From the NCBI GenBank assembly GCA_014706385.1, contig JACGZH010000010.1:620001-684000 (forward strand): a stretch of 64,000 nucleotides of DNA. The letters are read 5' to 3'. Origin of the DNA: Phaffia rhodozyma (taxonomy: Eukaryota > Basidiomycota > Tremellomycetes > Cystofilobasidiales > Mrakiaceae). The notes under the pieces were generated by a model. That model saw nothing but the letters and a program-made list of their open reading frames with translations, did not search any database and was not told the DNA's origin. Shown one piece after another: positions 10,550-22,662 of the stretch; position 1 is the first letter of the stretch; every line of letters starts with the position of its first letter. The position numbers were made by a program, and so were the translations under genes.

Positions 10550-12065
10550 ATGTTTGCCACACGTTCAGAGTATGGTAAGTGACGACTGCATACTTGATGC
10601 TCGGAGTTTTACTCCGTACGTGTGTAAAGATGGGCAGTCACGGAGCAACTAGCTAATCTCATACCCTGTCTGTGATCGCTTCTCTGTATGCTTTGCAGAC
10701 CGAGGAGTCAACACTTTCTCGCCTGAAGGTTCGTATACTTGTTGTCTTGCCCGGGACTTTCGCCTGTTCATTTGTGAAATAGAAATAATAGGAAATCAAG
10801 CAAGCTTACCTATAAGTCTTTTTTGAAATGAATTCAAAGGTCGTCTCTTCCAAGGTAAGTCGACCAGGGCTGATCGAAGAATGTCCATCTGTACAAACTC
10901 TGTGTTCTGATCTTGGTTCATCTAATTGTTCAGTCGAGTACGCTATGGAAGCCATCAAGGTGCGTTACCTCATAGATTGTGTGTTGTTGCATTTTGACCC
11001 GGTTTATCACTAAGCATACCACTCTACACCCCCATCTATAGCTTGGTTCAACAACGGTCGGCATTCGTACGCCTCATGGTGTAGTCCTGGGTGTCGAGAA
11101 GCGAGTGTCTTCCAAGCTACTAGAATCGTCCTCGATTGAAAAGATCATGGAGATCGATTCGCACATCGGTTGTGCTATGTCCGGACTTACGGCTGATGCC
11201 CGAACGATGATTGATCATGCCCGAGTGACAAGTCAGAACCACGCGTTTGTGTACGACGAGCCGATTGGAGTCGAGAGTTGCACCCAGAGTATTTCTGATT
11301 TAGCTATGCGATTTGGAGAGAGTGTAGAGGACGATGATGCGCTTATGGTGAGTCGGTTTTCCGTTCAGAGTGTGGTAACACTCGTGGATCGTGAATGTAT
11401 ATGATATGAAAGACTGATGGTTTTGTTGCTCATCGAATCAGTCTCGACCGTTCGGAGTGGCTTTCCTAATCGCAGGAGTAGACGAGCGAGGACCGCAGCT
11501 GTACGCACATATGTTTCCTTCTTCCTTATTGTGAAAGATTAGATACTCAGCGCTCATTTCTCTGAACCTTGCCTTTTGTCCATCAGCTATCACACCGATC
11601 CTTCTGGAACATTCATGCGACATGATGCTAAGGCAATCGGCTCAGGTTCGGAGGCTGCCCAGGCCGAGCTTCAAGACCAGTACACCAAGGTATGCTTCTG
11701 GTCTCTTCCCCGAAGCTTTGAGCATCAGAAGCTGACAACACAACTGGGAATCAATGGTCATATGTTGTGTCTGCTTATATTGTTGTCATCGTTTTCATCA
11801 GGATATGTCGTTGAACGATGCTCATCTGCTTACGCTCAAGATTCTGAAGCAGGTGATGGAGGAGAAGTTGAACGAGCATAACGTCCAGCTCGCTCAGGTG
11901 AGTTTGTCCTGCCAATAGTATTCTTGAGTATACGACTGACGTGCTCCTTCTCTTACTTCAATCACGATGCACCTTTGGTTGATGATACGTCTGCAGTTGA
12001 CGAAGGAGAACGGGTTCGAAATATTGTCGGAAGAGACTTTGAAAAGTCTGGTAGACTCTATGTAG
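10550..12065 (+). CDS. PUP2: 20S proteasome subunit alpha type 5
   Basis: This is an outer-ring subunit of the 20S core, structural and gate-forming, active in cytosol and nucleus. The first coding exon is only 25 nt (MFATRSEY plus one base), followed by [24 protein letters not shown] and [21 protein letters not shown]. The proteasome alpha signature (Y-x-x-x-x-x-FSPEGRLxQVEYA) is complete. Then come [74 protein letters not shown] and the alpha-5 type acidic end [22 protein letters not shown]. [27 protein letters not shown] is diagnostic for alpha-5 among the seven alpha paralogues. The length is normal at about 250 residues, with at least seven introns. I saw no proteasome control element (GGTGGCAAA) in the upstream region. 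Confidence 0.97.
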
Positions 12066-12314
12066 TTGTCGAATCATCTTGTGCTACTACGATATAATTT
12101 TCTTCTCTTTGACGAAGTGACTGGCTTTATTTTCTTCTTTCTTCTTTTTCTTATTTTTTTTTGCCATCTCCAACCGTTTGAGCTCAACATAAGCGATGTA
12201 CGGGAACGGGCATGAATAGATACATTGTGCATAATGCTACAGGTCTAGAACTCTCCGGTGTATCTATTTATAAGAGAAGAAAGAATGGTCCGATGGGCTG
12301 GAAACGGAACACCT

Positions 12315-12818
12315 TTAGTTGGCGGCGCCGACTCCCTTTCCATGCTCCTCATCGGCTGTATCAGCGACAAAAATGAGAAAGAAAGGTGAGTGAATTGATT
12401 CGGTGAAGGAAAATTCGTATTGAATATCAAGTGAAGCAAAGGCTTACTGTTCTCCTGGTCCTTCTTGTCACCTATCGTACAAAAGGTTGTTGAAGTCAGT
12501 TAGCGATTACCTCGATGGCAAGACCTTGTTGATTCAATCTGCTTGAGGGAAAGAGTGATGATGCGCTGAGGTAGAACAAGACCCACCTCGGTACTCTCTC
12601 TCCTTGGCGAGAGCTCCCTCGATTCCTCCAGCGGCCTCGAGGCCTGTGGTGACGACAGATGATGAGACCAGTCAAGGTAAGAAAGGAAAAAAAAAAAGAG
12701 GAAATGATAGATGAGCGCAAGAACGATGGGAAGAAAGATAGCTTGTTCAAAGAAGAAGAGAAGACGAACCCTTGGATCCGGTCTGGGTCTCAATGTTGGT
12801 AGCGTTAGAGTCGGACAT
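12315..12818 (-). CDS. Orphan small protein (~60 residues) with a micro-exon
   Basis: I do not recognise this protein. The minus-strand exons read MSDSNATNIETQTGSK, then GLEAAGGIEGALAKERVPR, a 14-nt exon, GDKKDQEN and DEEHGKGVGAAN, with the stop at 12315-12317. The joined product is hydrophilic, Gly/Ala/Glu/Lys-rich, without a signal peptide or membrane segment, and resembles small stress-type (hydrophilin-like) proteins in composition only. The 14-nt exon (about 12512-12525) is required because direct joining of its neighbours meets a stop. The following intron is only about 39 nt and carries a good CTAAC branch point. The gene diverges from the amidotransferase gene (278 bp between starts) and converges with proteasome alpha-5. 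That it is a gene is likely from the consistent splice phases; the function is unknown. Confidence 0.6.
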
Positions 12819-13096
12819 AGTGGTTCAAATAAGAGGATGGTAGTCGAGATTAGTCCTTTGAGATGGTGATGAAAGAAGGGAAAAAGAAAAGAAGAAAAGA
12901 AGAAACAGTCGACGTTTTTGTACGATTTGGGATTTTCTGTCCGGGGTAAAGTTGCTAACCCTACCACGTGTTGTGCCCCAGGATGACGTCAGGTTTGGAC
13001 GGGGTAAGCCTAAATCATTGACGCTTAATGTCCATCCGGTGTAATCTCAAACTATCAACAAAACACACACGAGAACGACCGAGCTCAGGATAGAAG

Positions 13097-14482
13097 ATGC
13101 CTCGCAAGATTCATATCGCGCTTCTCTTATGCGACACGCCCATCCCGGCAGTTCGTCAAGCTCATGGGACATACCTGGACATCTTTAGAACACATCTCCT
13201 GGCTTCCCTTCCGGCTGCTCAGGCGACCAAAGCAAGAGGTGAAGAGATCGAACTTGTTTTGGACGGTTACCAAGTCACGGAGGGTAAACTTCCTTCGATA
13301 GACTCATTCGAACAAGGAAAAGAGGGAGCATATGAAGGTTTGATGATCACTGGGTCGGGTGAGTGGTTCTTCTTTTTCTTTTCTTTTCATATGTCGAGTC
13401 TTCCTATGGCATGGTTTTCATGTCATAAGCCCGAGTGCGCCCGCATGCTGATGGGGTTAAATGTCTCCTTATCTTTAAGCGCATTGCTCTTTCGATGACA
13501 AAAAAAACCCATGGGTTCGACCTACATTCGAATTCATCAAAAAAGTAGGAGACGAAGCATCTCATATCAAGATCATCGGGATCTGGTACGTCCTTTATCT
13601 TGATCTTGGGTTTTAAGCGATATCATGAGCTAGGTAATGGTTTATTAATTGGTCCTATCTCCTCGAGTGGGCACCCTTTTTCCATCCAGCTTCGGACTGC
13701 AGTTGATCACTAGGGCCTATGGAGGAAAAGTTGTCAAGAATCCTGCCGGTTGGGAGGTAACATTCTTTTTCTTTACTTCCTTTTTTATTTTCTCTGCATC
13801 TCTCTTCAGTTTTTAACATTGAAGTCGCAGAAACGTAGGAAGCAAAATAACTCAGATCGCGTGCTTTTCTTTCTATCTGTTCATCGCAATCATAGATCGG
13901 AACGTATGAAGTTCAGCTGAACGAACTCGGTCAAAAAGTGTTCAAGACTCCAACAGTCAACATTCAGCAGATGGTTCGCTATCTCATTTTTTTTTACATA
14001 ACTCGTGCATCTACACAAGCTGACTTTGTGCTACACCTTTTATACATCAAACGACAGCACTCGGATTATGCGCCTGCTCTTCCTCCGTCTGGCGATCTTC
14101 AGGTCCTAGGCTCGACCGAGCGAAGTCCCATCCAAGGATTCGTCAAATTCAATGATTCCGAGACCGGGTCTGAAAACCGAAAAGAGGAACAAAAGATCCA
14201 TATCTTGGGGTTCCAGGGTCATCCCGAAGTCAGTAATCCTCTCTTTCTTTTTATGGATCGATCCGGGTTCTAAAGACGAGCAGTCCCCTAATCTTTTTCT
14301 CTTCCTTGCAAACCTAAAAGTTTCATCCATCGATCGTTCAGAAGATCATAGATGCTAGATCATCAACGGGCTTGTTCACTCCAGAGATGACGGTTGAAGC
14401 TAGGGACAGAGCAGACCGGCCCCATGATGGGCTGACCACTTTAGGCGGGGTGATGTGGGATGTTTTATTAGGCGACGCTTGA
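13097..14482 (+). CDS. Class I glutamine amidotransferase-like protein
   Basis: This is a stand-alone class I (triad) glutamine amidotransferase domain of about 270 residues, of the GMP-synthase-like type found as a free protein in fungi. It starts MPRKIHIALLLCDTP and has the nucleophile elbow split by an intron (IIGI-C-FGLQLITRAYGGKV), giving the catalytic Cys. The His-Glu pair is in ILGFQGHPE, ending at another exon boundary. The oxyanion region YEGLMITGSAHCSFDD precedes it. The C-terminal part FTPEMTVEARDRA follows and ends LGGVMWDVLLGDA at 14480-14482. No synthetase domain is attached, so the acceptor substrate is unknown; relatives include S. cerevisiae YLR126C. All catalytic residues are present. 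The start at 13097 is the first ATG after the promoter. Confidence 0.88.
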
Positions 14483-15047
14483 GTCGGGACCCGCGATCGA
14501 GATAATATAGACAAGGGCAGGGGCAGGAACAGGATCTACATGGGTTTTCGACAATAGATATGGCCAGTTGGTCCTTCAACATGATTCAACATTTCTGGGG
14601 TTGTGTTCATTCTAAACGATGGTTGCCCATAAAGCGTCACGAAGAGTTTAGATTGTTATGCTCAGAAGCTTGTTCGGATAGGATGGAACAACAATCATAT
14701 TGTATCCAGAGATACATTGAAACCAGATAAATATAGTTGATTATGTGGACAAAGAGATCAAACGATCCGGAGAGGTTCACTCGATCTTGGAGTGAACGAA
14801 AGAGCTGTAGACTAAAGAACTTGACGATTGGATGAGTTGTTGATAGTCAAAAATAGAGTTTTTTCCCTCGTTTATAGTTGACAAGGATGGATAAACTGAG
14901 AGGGCAGATAGAAGATGAGGTAGGCAAGCCAGTGATATAGTACATGCGTGTACGCAAGCAAATTGAACATGACCAAATGAGAAACGATCAAAATGAAGAG
15001 AAGGGAGAAAAAGGAAATAGAAGAAACCGAGAGAAGGAGAACGTGTA
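14483..15047. other. Convergent intergenic region after the amidotransferase gene
   Basis: The 565 bp between two convergent stops hold no open frame with splice support. A G/C-rich direct cluster of GGGCAGG-like words at about 14514-14527 lies just past the stop and is probably 3' UTR. The rest is A-rich 3' flank of the DOMON gene. I see no RNA gene. Confidence 0.5.
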
Positions 15048-17631
15048 TTAAATAGCCTGACCTATCCGAAGCTCCGTCATTGGGTGCTCATCAACAATCC
15101 TATCTGTGGACGGAAAAACGTTTGAATCAAACGTGTTTCCACCCACTCTTTCTGCAGAATAAGTCGGTGATGGATGTTTGTCCAAAGGAAATGATTCGGA
15201 CCGGATTGGAGAACTGATCGTGATGGGTGTCGTGAGTGAGTGTAAAGAAGACCCGGCTCGAAGATTGGATGAGTTGAATTGGCGACGGAGAAGGAGAAGC
15301 CCTATGAGATAAGCGAGCGCAAACAGCTAACAGGAGGGAAAAAGCTTTCTGAGGTTAATATTGAAAGCCACAGAAAGGAAAAGGAAGAAAAAGAAAAAGA
15401 AAAAGAGAAGTTCATACCACCACGAGCCCGACCCAAGCTCCTTTGACACCCCAACCAACATGCCGACCAACGTTGTAATCGTCCCACTCGCCGAACCCGG
15501 TCCAGACAGTGGCCCAACCGAGAATGAGTATAGTCACTCCCAAGAATGGATGGAACCAATTGTATATCGATTTTCGTCGAATCTTTTTGGCAGAAGAAGG
15601 TTGACGCCAATGAATCTAAGGGAAAATAAATGGTAATGCTAACGGTTGGTTTTGGAAACGATAGGGTAGAGCAAACGAGTCGAGCACAAGTAGAGAACAT
15701 GAAGCAAGACACTCACAAAGGCTCCCAAAATAATCTGAAGCCAGAAAATAATGAAGACGGTGAGCCCCAACTGCCGATGAGTCGAGAAGAAATGATCATT
15801 GCCAATGTTGACCGTTGTAGTCTGAATCGAAACGAAGGTCGACAGCGACGAAAGTTTAGATATCATGTGGTTAGGCGCAAATGACCAACGATACCGCGCA
15901 GAACTGGAGAGAAGAAGAACGTACGTGGATCGATATGGCGATAGCGGCAATCAACAGAGGTGCAGACATCGTAATGTGGATGATCCAATGAGCCTGGATC
16001 CACCATGGATAAAACACGCGCAGAAGCCTGGCAACGAGCTGTTGAAGAGGAACGAAACAGGATTGGAACAAGAAGACTCAGCCTTGCAGACTATGATCAT
16101 GAGAAAACAGAAAGAGAGGATGAAACTGACAACACCAAGAGGAACGAAGACCATCATGGCAACTCCACCGAGGGTACCATGGGTGATCAATAGTTTTTGT
16201 CGTTTGTTGAAGGGTTTGACTCGATTGGCAACTGAAGAAGCCGATGCCTTTGTCGAGGAGAGAGGTGTAAGTGACGCGGTTGTTTCTATGAGCAAAGAAA
16301 AAGAGAGGATAAAAGTCCCGATCAAAGATGCAGAATAGACAATTGTTTAACAATTTATATTCATGACGTCGTTTTCATGAATCAAGACCGATATAAATTC
16401 ATAAGGGAACTAACTGGCGGGAAGACCGGTTCCTTTGATAGCTGTTGCAACGGCCTCTGTCGAACTGGCCGTCGAAGTGGTTGGGCTAGAGACTACTTGG
16501 GCTAGATTCAACGAGTCGGTATCGAAGCTGTCGTGTTGGGCGAGCGAAGCAGAGCTTAACGTCGAGTCTGGGTTGACCGAGCTCTGTTGTGGTAGAGGAC
16601 GTGATGACCGAATCTTAGATCTTGTCAGATCGAAAGAACAAGCAGAAGAGAAGAGAAAAAGAGACGAACATAGGCCCAGATGATGTCTCTGACGTCTCGG
16701 TCGCCAGTGTCTGGGACAGAAAACACGATAACGGTGTCACTTCCGTTGACCTTTGTCTGCTGCCTCTGTAGCGTCGCGTTGGTCTGGATGAATCCGGCGT
16801 CGGTCGATTGAAGCACAGAGGGCTGAACATGAGAGTTTGCTTGACGAGATGAAATCGTGACTGAATTCGTTTCGGTATTCGGCCACTGGAGAGCGGACGT
16901 AGAGAGTACAAGCATGAGGGCACTGTTGAGCGAGAGGAGATAATCTGCTATTGAAATGTGTTGTAGTTGTACGTACTGCAATCACCATGGGAGAATTTGC
17001 CATTGTGGTACCAAATCCACTGAGAAGATAATTTGAGACGGCGAGCACAACAACAGATCAGTACAAACCATCAAACAGACCGATTTCGTCAGGGCTTGAC
17101 CCACATAGCAATCCATCCAAAACCGGCCTCGTCCTTAATGGCGTCAGACGATCGTTTTAGTGTATCTAATTACCCAGAAAATGAGGACGAGCTAAATCGG
17201 ACAGAACACGTCCTTTGCGCTCGAGATCAAGTAGAGTTCTGATCTTACATGTTGTCTTTGTCGAACTCTTTATCGCCTCCACACAAATCACCTGGATTTG
17301 TTGAAGAGTGAAAGAGAAAAGAGCGTGAGAAGGAAGAGGAAAAGATACGGTCACAAGGAAACCAGAATAAAGCAGTTAGGACGGATTCTTATGTCAAAAT
17401 TGTTCCTTAGCTAACAAAGCGATTTTGTTCTCTACATCCAGAGTCACTCGCTCTCGAGTGAAGAAGACACTCAGGCGTTCTGTGTAATCAAGGATGCAAA
17501 AGAGAGAACAAGTGCTACAGAGAACTCACATCGTTGCAGAACTGGTCGCCTGTGAGTGATTGTGCCCTCACCGTGGCCACCAAGGTAAGGGTAAGGATGA
17601 TCGATAGAACATACCCGGCATATGTGCGCAT
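15048..17631 (-). CDS. Secreted-pathway DOMON plus cytochrome b561 transmembrane protein
   Basis: This is a predicted haem-binding, membrane-bound electron carrier with a cellobiose-dehydrogenase-type cytochrome (DOMON) domain outside and a b561 four-to-six helix core. It starts with a signal peptide (MRTYAGYVLSIILTLTLVAT). The DOMON part reads QSLTGDQFCND, VICVEAIKSSTKTTYTLKR, FGWIAIGFGTTMANSPMVIA, WPNTETNSVTISSRQANSH; the Met of TTMANSPM and the His of ANSHVQPS are the candidate axial ligands. A Ser/Thr-rich linker follows. The b561 core has ITHGTLG, IQAHWIIH, STHRQLG and NWFHPFLG, four well-placed His residues. The C-terminal tail is cytosolic and Ser/Pro-rich, with the stop at 15048-15050. 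There are many introns; those within the membrane part were read from conserved flanks, so exact boundaries are less sure. Family members are proposed to pass electrons across the membrane; the partner here is unknown. Confidence 0.83.
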
Positions 17632-18082
17632 AATCTTGATAGGTCGAAAGCGAGTGAATACGTATCACGAAAGCAGATGATCAGACTGAATGTTGGTCGT
17701 CAGAACGAAAAGATGGAAAGACGAGCTGGGTTTATCTCTCCAGTATCTTGTCTCTTCTTGTTTCGACTTCAGCGGGTTTAAAATCCAAACACTCTTGTTG
17801 GGCGGAGAAATAACGGGCACGCAGGCGGGCGAGGGTGTCAGACAGCCTGGACATAGAGTCAAGGCACAGGCACCACTGGAGAGGCACGTTTCCAAAAGGT
17901 ACGAGGTACCCAAGGAAACAGGGCTTGGCGCAATTCACACGCGCCCTGACGGCAGATAGTAAGGCGCAGTAAGTTGACAAGCGTGTTCTGGGCTTGGCCA
18001 TTTTGTATGAGACAGCACAGGTGGGGCAGTCACCTGACCGTTCAGCATTCACTTCGGATTGATCCTTTGAATCGAATGAGAT
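17632..18082. other. Promoter region of the DOMON-b561 gene
   Basis: This region lies upstream of one minus-strand gene and downstream of another. It is rather GC-rich between 17810 and 17990 and has no conserved coding pattern. I see no repeat or RNA gene. Confidence 0.45.
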
Positions 18083-19280
18083 TCACCAGATTGAACACAT
18101 GCACTCATATTTAAATACATCACAACCATAAATCTTGAGATTGCTGTTTTGGCTGAAGGATCTCCTATCAGACGTCTTTCTTCGGGCAGCTTTAATAATT
18201 GAGTGTGAAATGTCTAGTAAAGAATACAATACCGACGGCATCAGCCTTGGCTCGTTTGTCCATTCAGCAAAATCTGATTGCTGCACAAGATCGTAGGACT
18301 TCTGGTCTGCCGTGTTTCAAAAACCAACATTGCTTCGCGATGGAACATTGCCTTCTTAAGCTAACCCAAGCATGCAGAAGACACGAAAATAAGGACAAAG
18401 GACATACAAGAGAACGAAGGATGAAGGAGAACCTTGCCAAACTGCGTTAACAACATTGACTCAACTCCCTCAACGACCGTCTCGACATCTTCATCAGGTT
18501 TCATATCGTTCTCTATATCATTAAGAATATCATCAGAAGGCACTGGAGGTAAGTCTTTAGGAGATACTGTAGCTAATCTATCAGTCAGCGCCAGAGACGG
18601 GCATGAATAGATCCACGATAAAGGGGAGAGGGAATGCGCGCATCATACATGGACAAGGCAATCGATGTTTGACAAGTGGAATCATTCGATACACATAACG
18701 TCAAGAGACACGATCAGATTAAATCAGAAATCGGTGTGAAAGAGATACCAAACTGTTGAACAGGGTGATGTAAGTGTACACACAGACAAAATTGAATACT
18801 GGATCTGTTTGTAAGAAGCCGCGGAAGGGAAGCTAGTGAAGACATATGATTTATCTCTAAAGTGTATCAGATGCTAAAAGTAGAGAGGACGAAGAAAAAA
18901 CCTAGGTTCAACATAACTGAGTCTAAAGTGCCATAAGAAGAAGAAGAAAAAGACAAAAGCGAAGAAGAATGTTCAAGTATATTCTGCAGCTTTGTCGAAA
19001 TGTGACTGTCAAAGGAAGGATTGAATAGAGGAGATGGTCATTATATCGAACTGCGAATGTCAAAAGTAGAAAACTTGATATCCGGTATCTCAAAATTTAT
19101 CCATCTAGCTCAGACTAAACACAAACGACCAGCTTGTTATCAAGTCTCGACGTTGAACACCAAAGAGTCGAGTTTGTATGACAGCGCATCTCTGAGTGAC
19201 TCTCTCAAGGGTGCAACGATCAGAGAAGAGAAGGTGTTGACGTAATAATCACTTGTAGAGGTTACGCGTGCCCATGACAT
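18083..19280 (-). CDS. Unidentified multi-exon gene (model tentative)
   Basis: I do not recognise the product. The minus strand shows a chain of coding-like exons: an opening MSWARVTSTSDYYVNTFSSL with a good ATG context at 19280 and continuing REALSYKLDS-like; then HISTKLQNILEHSSSLLSF followed by YGTLDSVMLNL; a fragment near SYKQIQYSIL; then ATVSPKDLPPVPSDDILNDI continuing into VETVVEGVESMLLTQFGK; and finally KSYDLVQQSDFAEWTNEP, open to a stop at 18083. The pattern is helical, acidic and soluble, without membrane segments, like a subunit of a complex. Exon ends are guesses in several places, and the opening exon may belong to something else. It diverges from TOM70 with 176 bp between starts. 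The acidic exon (18440-18560) is the firmest part. The chance that some gene lies here is high; the exact model is poor. Confidence 0.5.
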
Positions 19281-19382
19281 GGTTACGATATCCGTCATCT
19301 CCTGGTCGTTTTTTTTCTTCTCTCCCTCATTTCAACCTTACTCTCTTCTCATCATCATCTCTCATCTCTCCTATTCCTACAG

Positions 19383-19408
19383 AGATAGATAGATAGACAG
19401 ACAGACAG
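19383..19408. repeat. GATA/GACA tetranucleotide microsatellite
   Basis: This short run of GATA units turns into GACA units just upstream of the TOM70 start codon, within its probable 5' UTR. It is a simple-sequence repeat likely to vary in length between strains. Confidence 0.85.
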
Positions 19409-19456
19409 CAAGAAAACTAGAACACATCTCACACAAATCCGATCTCTTCTCCGATC

Positions 19457-22400
19457 ATGTCTTCCCTAGGTCCCATTCACAACCTCGGACCTGTTCCTCC
19501 TCCTGCCCCACACACCGTGCCGACAAACTTGATCCACCCGTCTTCGTCAGCGACCTCGGCCGCTTCGGCCTCAATTCTTGACAGATCCTCCGCTTTCGTT
19601 AGGGAGCACAAGAAGGCCGTTCTCATCTCGGCCTCTGTTGCCTTGTTCGGATCTGCCGCTTATTACTACTATTATCTCGCACCTGCAGGTTCGAGGAAGA
19701 AGGGATCCGATCTTGAGAAAGGCGCGTCTGATGAGGACGACAGCTCGACTACCAAGAGTGGTAGCAAGAAGAAGAAATCTAAAAAGTCAAAGAAGAAGAG
19801 TGTGAACGATCCCGATGGACCTCTTCTCGAGGAGGTTGTTCCTCCCAAGACAGAGGAGAAGAAGGTTGAGGAACAGACCGATGGTTGGTCGACTCTTTCT
19901 CTCTGTTCAACCCGTGTGGCTCTTCCTCTTTCATCGGTGGCAAGAAACTGTTCATAACAAAAGAGAGAGCATAATCAAAGAGGAGCCTCACCATTTCGTA
20001 CACATGCTCAAGTCGATTCTCTCTTTTTTGTTTGGTAGACATTGTCGAGCAGAGCAATGATATCGCGTCCATGACCAACGAGGTTCGTCCTTTTTCTTTA
20101 TTGCTCTCTCATTTCTCGATCTTTGTCGAGCGCCTCCACTCACATCATCACATCGGATTGGGTTTCTTTTTTCGTTTGAACTTCGCTGAATCCGAACCAA
20201 CAGGAGCGAAACACCTTGGCTGGTCATCTCAAGACTAGAGGAAATACCCTGTTTTCCAAGAAAGACTATGCTGCCGCCATTGACTGTTACACTCGGGCGA
20301 TTGCGACTACTCATGAGGAGTCGGCCGTTTTCTACTCCAACCGAGCTGCCGGTGGGTTATCTTCCATACTTGTCCAACCCTCCTCGATCGTAGTCTTCGG
20401 TTCTTCTGACCTGATCCATACTTCCTTTTCTGTTCACCTCGTGATCATTCTTACTTACCACTCACTCAGCTTACAACTCGCTGACTCCCCCTGATCATGA
20501 GAACGTGATCAAGGATTGTGACTCTGCGCTCAAGCTAGACAAGGGTTATCTTAAAGCTCTCAAACGACGAGCGAGCGCACTGGAGGCTCTTGACCGAGAC
20601 GAAGAGGCCGTTCGAGGTTAGTGTTCTCGGACTTTTCTCTTCCTTCCCTTTCCATACTTCAAATCTGATTTGAAACTGTGTCACTATATTCATGTGGCCA
20701 GACTTCACTGCCGTCACCTTGCTTGAGGCGCTAAACCCTCCCAAGAGAGCATCTGACAAGAAGGACCTTCCTAGCGGAGAAATCTTGGAGAAGATCTTGA
20801 AGAAGCTTTCCGAGAAGAAGGCAAAGACAATCCTTGAGGTACGTATTCAAAACACTATCCACTCTTGTCAAACCCATCAACAACAATATTTTTTAAGGGG
20901 AAGCTGACTGAATTTCTTCCTCATATATACAGACCAGAGAGCCCTCTCTGCCTTCCGATACGTTCATTACCGCCTACTTGAATGCGTTCCGGCCTTGTAC
21001 GTTCCGAGTTTTATTCCTTGTGGATTATTTCTGGCCTTTCTGATAGTATTGATCTCTTCCAAAATCTGCCAATCTATACAGTCCCCTTCCCCGCGCTGCC
21101 GGAAGACCCTTCGACCGGTGACCACACCCTTAAGCTCGCATACGAGGCGCTTCACGCCTACGACTACGCACATGCTTTCACTCTCGTCAACGAGGCCCTT
21201 GGCCACGGGCTCACCGAGTCCTGGATCGCCGGAAAGGCACTTGGGTTGAACCTGAGAGGAACTTTCAAGTTCTTAATTGGAGACAAGCTGGGCGCTAAGA
21301 GTGATTTCGGGGAGAGTCTCGAGGTCGACAAGACGCTAGTACAGAGCAGGATCAAGTTGGCCAGTGTGGATATGGAACTCGGTATGTACAGTATCTTTTT
21401 GCTACGTTCATAATTTTCATTTTACTTATATGTCCCAGGACCCTTCACCATGTCAGGTGACATCAACGATACATTTGGAGAGTTTGAGGCCGCCATTGCC
21501 CAAGATGCCAGTAATGCTGATATCTACTACCATCGAGGCCAAGGTTTGATCCATATCTTTCCGTGTCTTCCTATCTTTTGTACTTTGAATCTGACCCACA
21601 TCCCAATCTATCCATTTTCTAGTCTACTTCATCGCCGGTGATTTGGAGAAGGCTTTGACCGACTACATCAAGTCGTCCGAACTCGACTCTACTTTCATCT
21701 TCTCTCACATTCAGAAGGCGGTGACTCAGTACCGAATGGGCAACGTCGCGAGCGCTATGGCCTCCTTCCGACGTGTCTTGAAGGATTTCCCGGATCGAAG
21801 TGAAGCCTACAACTACTAGTATGTCTTGTTCTCCAGTTGTCTCCTGCCATATGATCCTTGATGATAGATATGCATAGTGAGCCTATTGAAATAATCATCA
21901 CCCAATTGCTGATCACTGGGAATGTACGCGTGTTATTGGGTCGGTTCTAGTGGAGAATTGTTGTTGGCTGAGAACAGGTTCCCGGAGGCGCTTGAGAAGT
22001 TTGACAGGGCTATTGAGATCGAGAGTGCCAAGTATGTTGCTCCTTTTTTCTTCCTTGTCTTTAGTTTAGGCGGGGTTATCGTTGATTCGAGCTTTTTTCT
22101 TCCACCCTTATAATTCTGCCTCTCTGTCGTTCAGGTCTCGTGGACAGAACGTTCTGCCTCTTGTGAACAAGGCAAACTGTGTGCTTCGATACAAGGAAGA
22201 TTTCCCGGGATGTGAAGCTTTGATCAAGAAGGCTATCGACATTGATCCCGAGTGTGATGTCGCTGTGGTCACCTTGGCTCAGATCAGTCTCCAGTCATCA
22301 AAGATTCACCAGGCCCAGGAGATGTTTAGAAAAGCCATGGATATTGCCAGGTCGGAGGAGGAACTCGTTCAGGCCGTGAGTCAATGGCCTTTCATTCTAC

Positions 22401-22662
22401 ACGAGTAATACCAAAACTGATGATTCATGAGACGGATGTGCACGAAAAAAAAAAACAGATCACTTTCTGGCAGGCGGCTAAGGCTCAGATCGATTTTATG
22501 GAGGTGCGTCTTCCTTTGTTCAGTTTCATTAATCTCAAAACTATGACTTGATATACCTGATCGTTAATCCTTGTTTCCTCTTGTTGAATCATCCAGACTT
22601 TCCCTGCTGAGCATGCCAGGCTGGGTGCTTTGATGGCTGCTGGACCTCCTCCTGGAATGTAA
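19457..22662 (+). CDS. TOM70: Mitochondrial import receptor TOM70
   Basis: This is an outer-membrane receptor that takes hydrophobic preproteins, often from Hsp70/Hsp90, and passes them to the TOM channel. After a Pro-rich start it has one membrane anchor ([20 protein letters not shown]), a Lys-rich cytosolic linker with [12 protein letters not shown], then the TPR array: [20 protein letters not shown], the carboxylate-clamp repeat; [20 protein letters not shown]; then the core domain repeats [14 protein letters not shown] ([10 protein letters not shown]), [48 protein letters not shown]. It ends MAAGPPPGM at 22660-22662. The length is about 600 residues after splicing of about ten introns, as in other fungi. 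The start at 19457 is followed at once by the anchor-proximal sequence. Order and spacing of domains match fungal Tom70; Tom71 would look the same. Confidence 0.95.
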
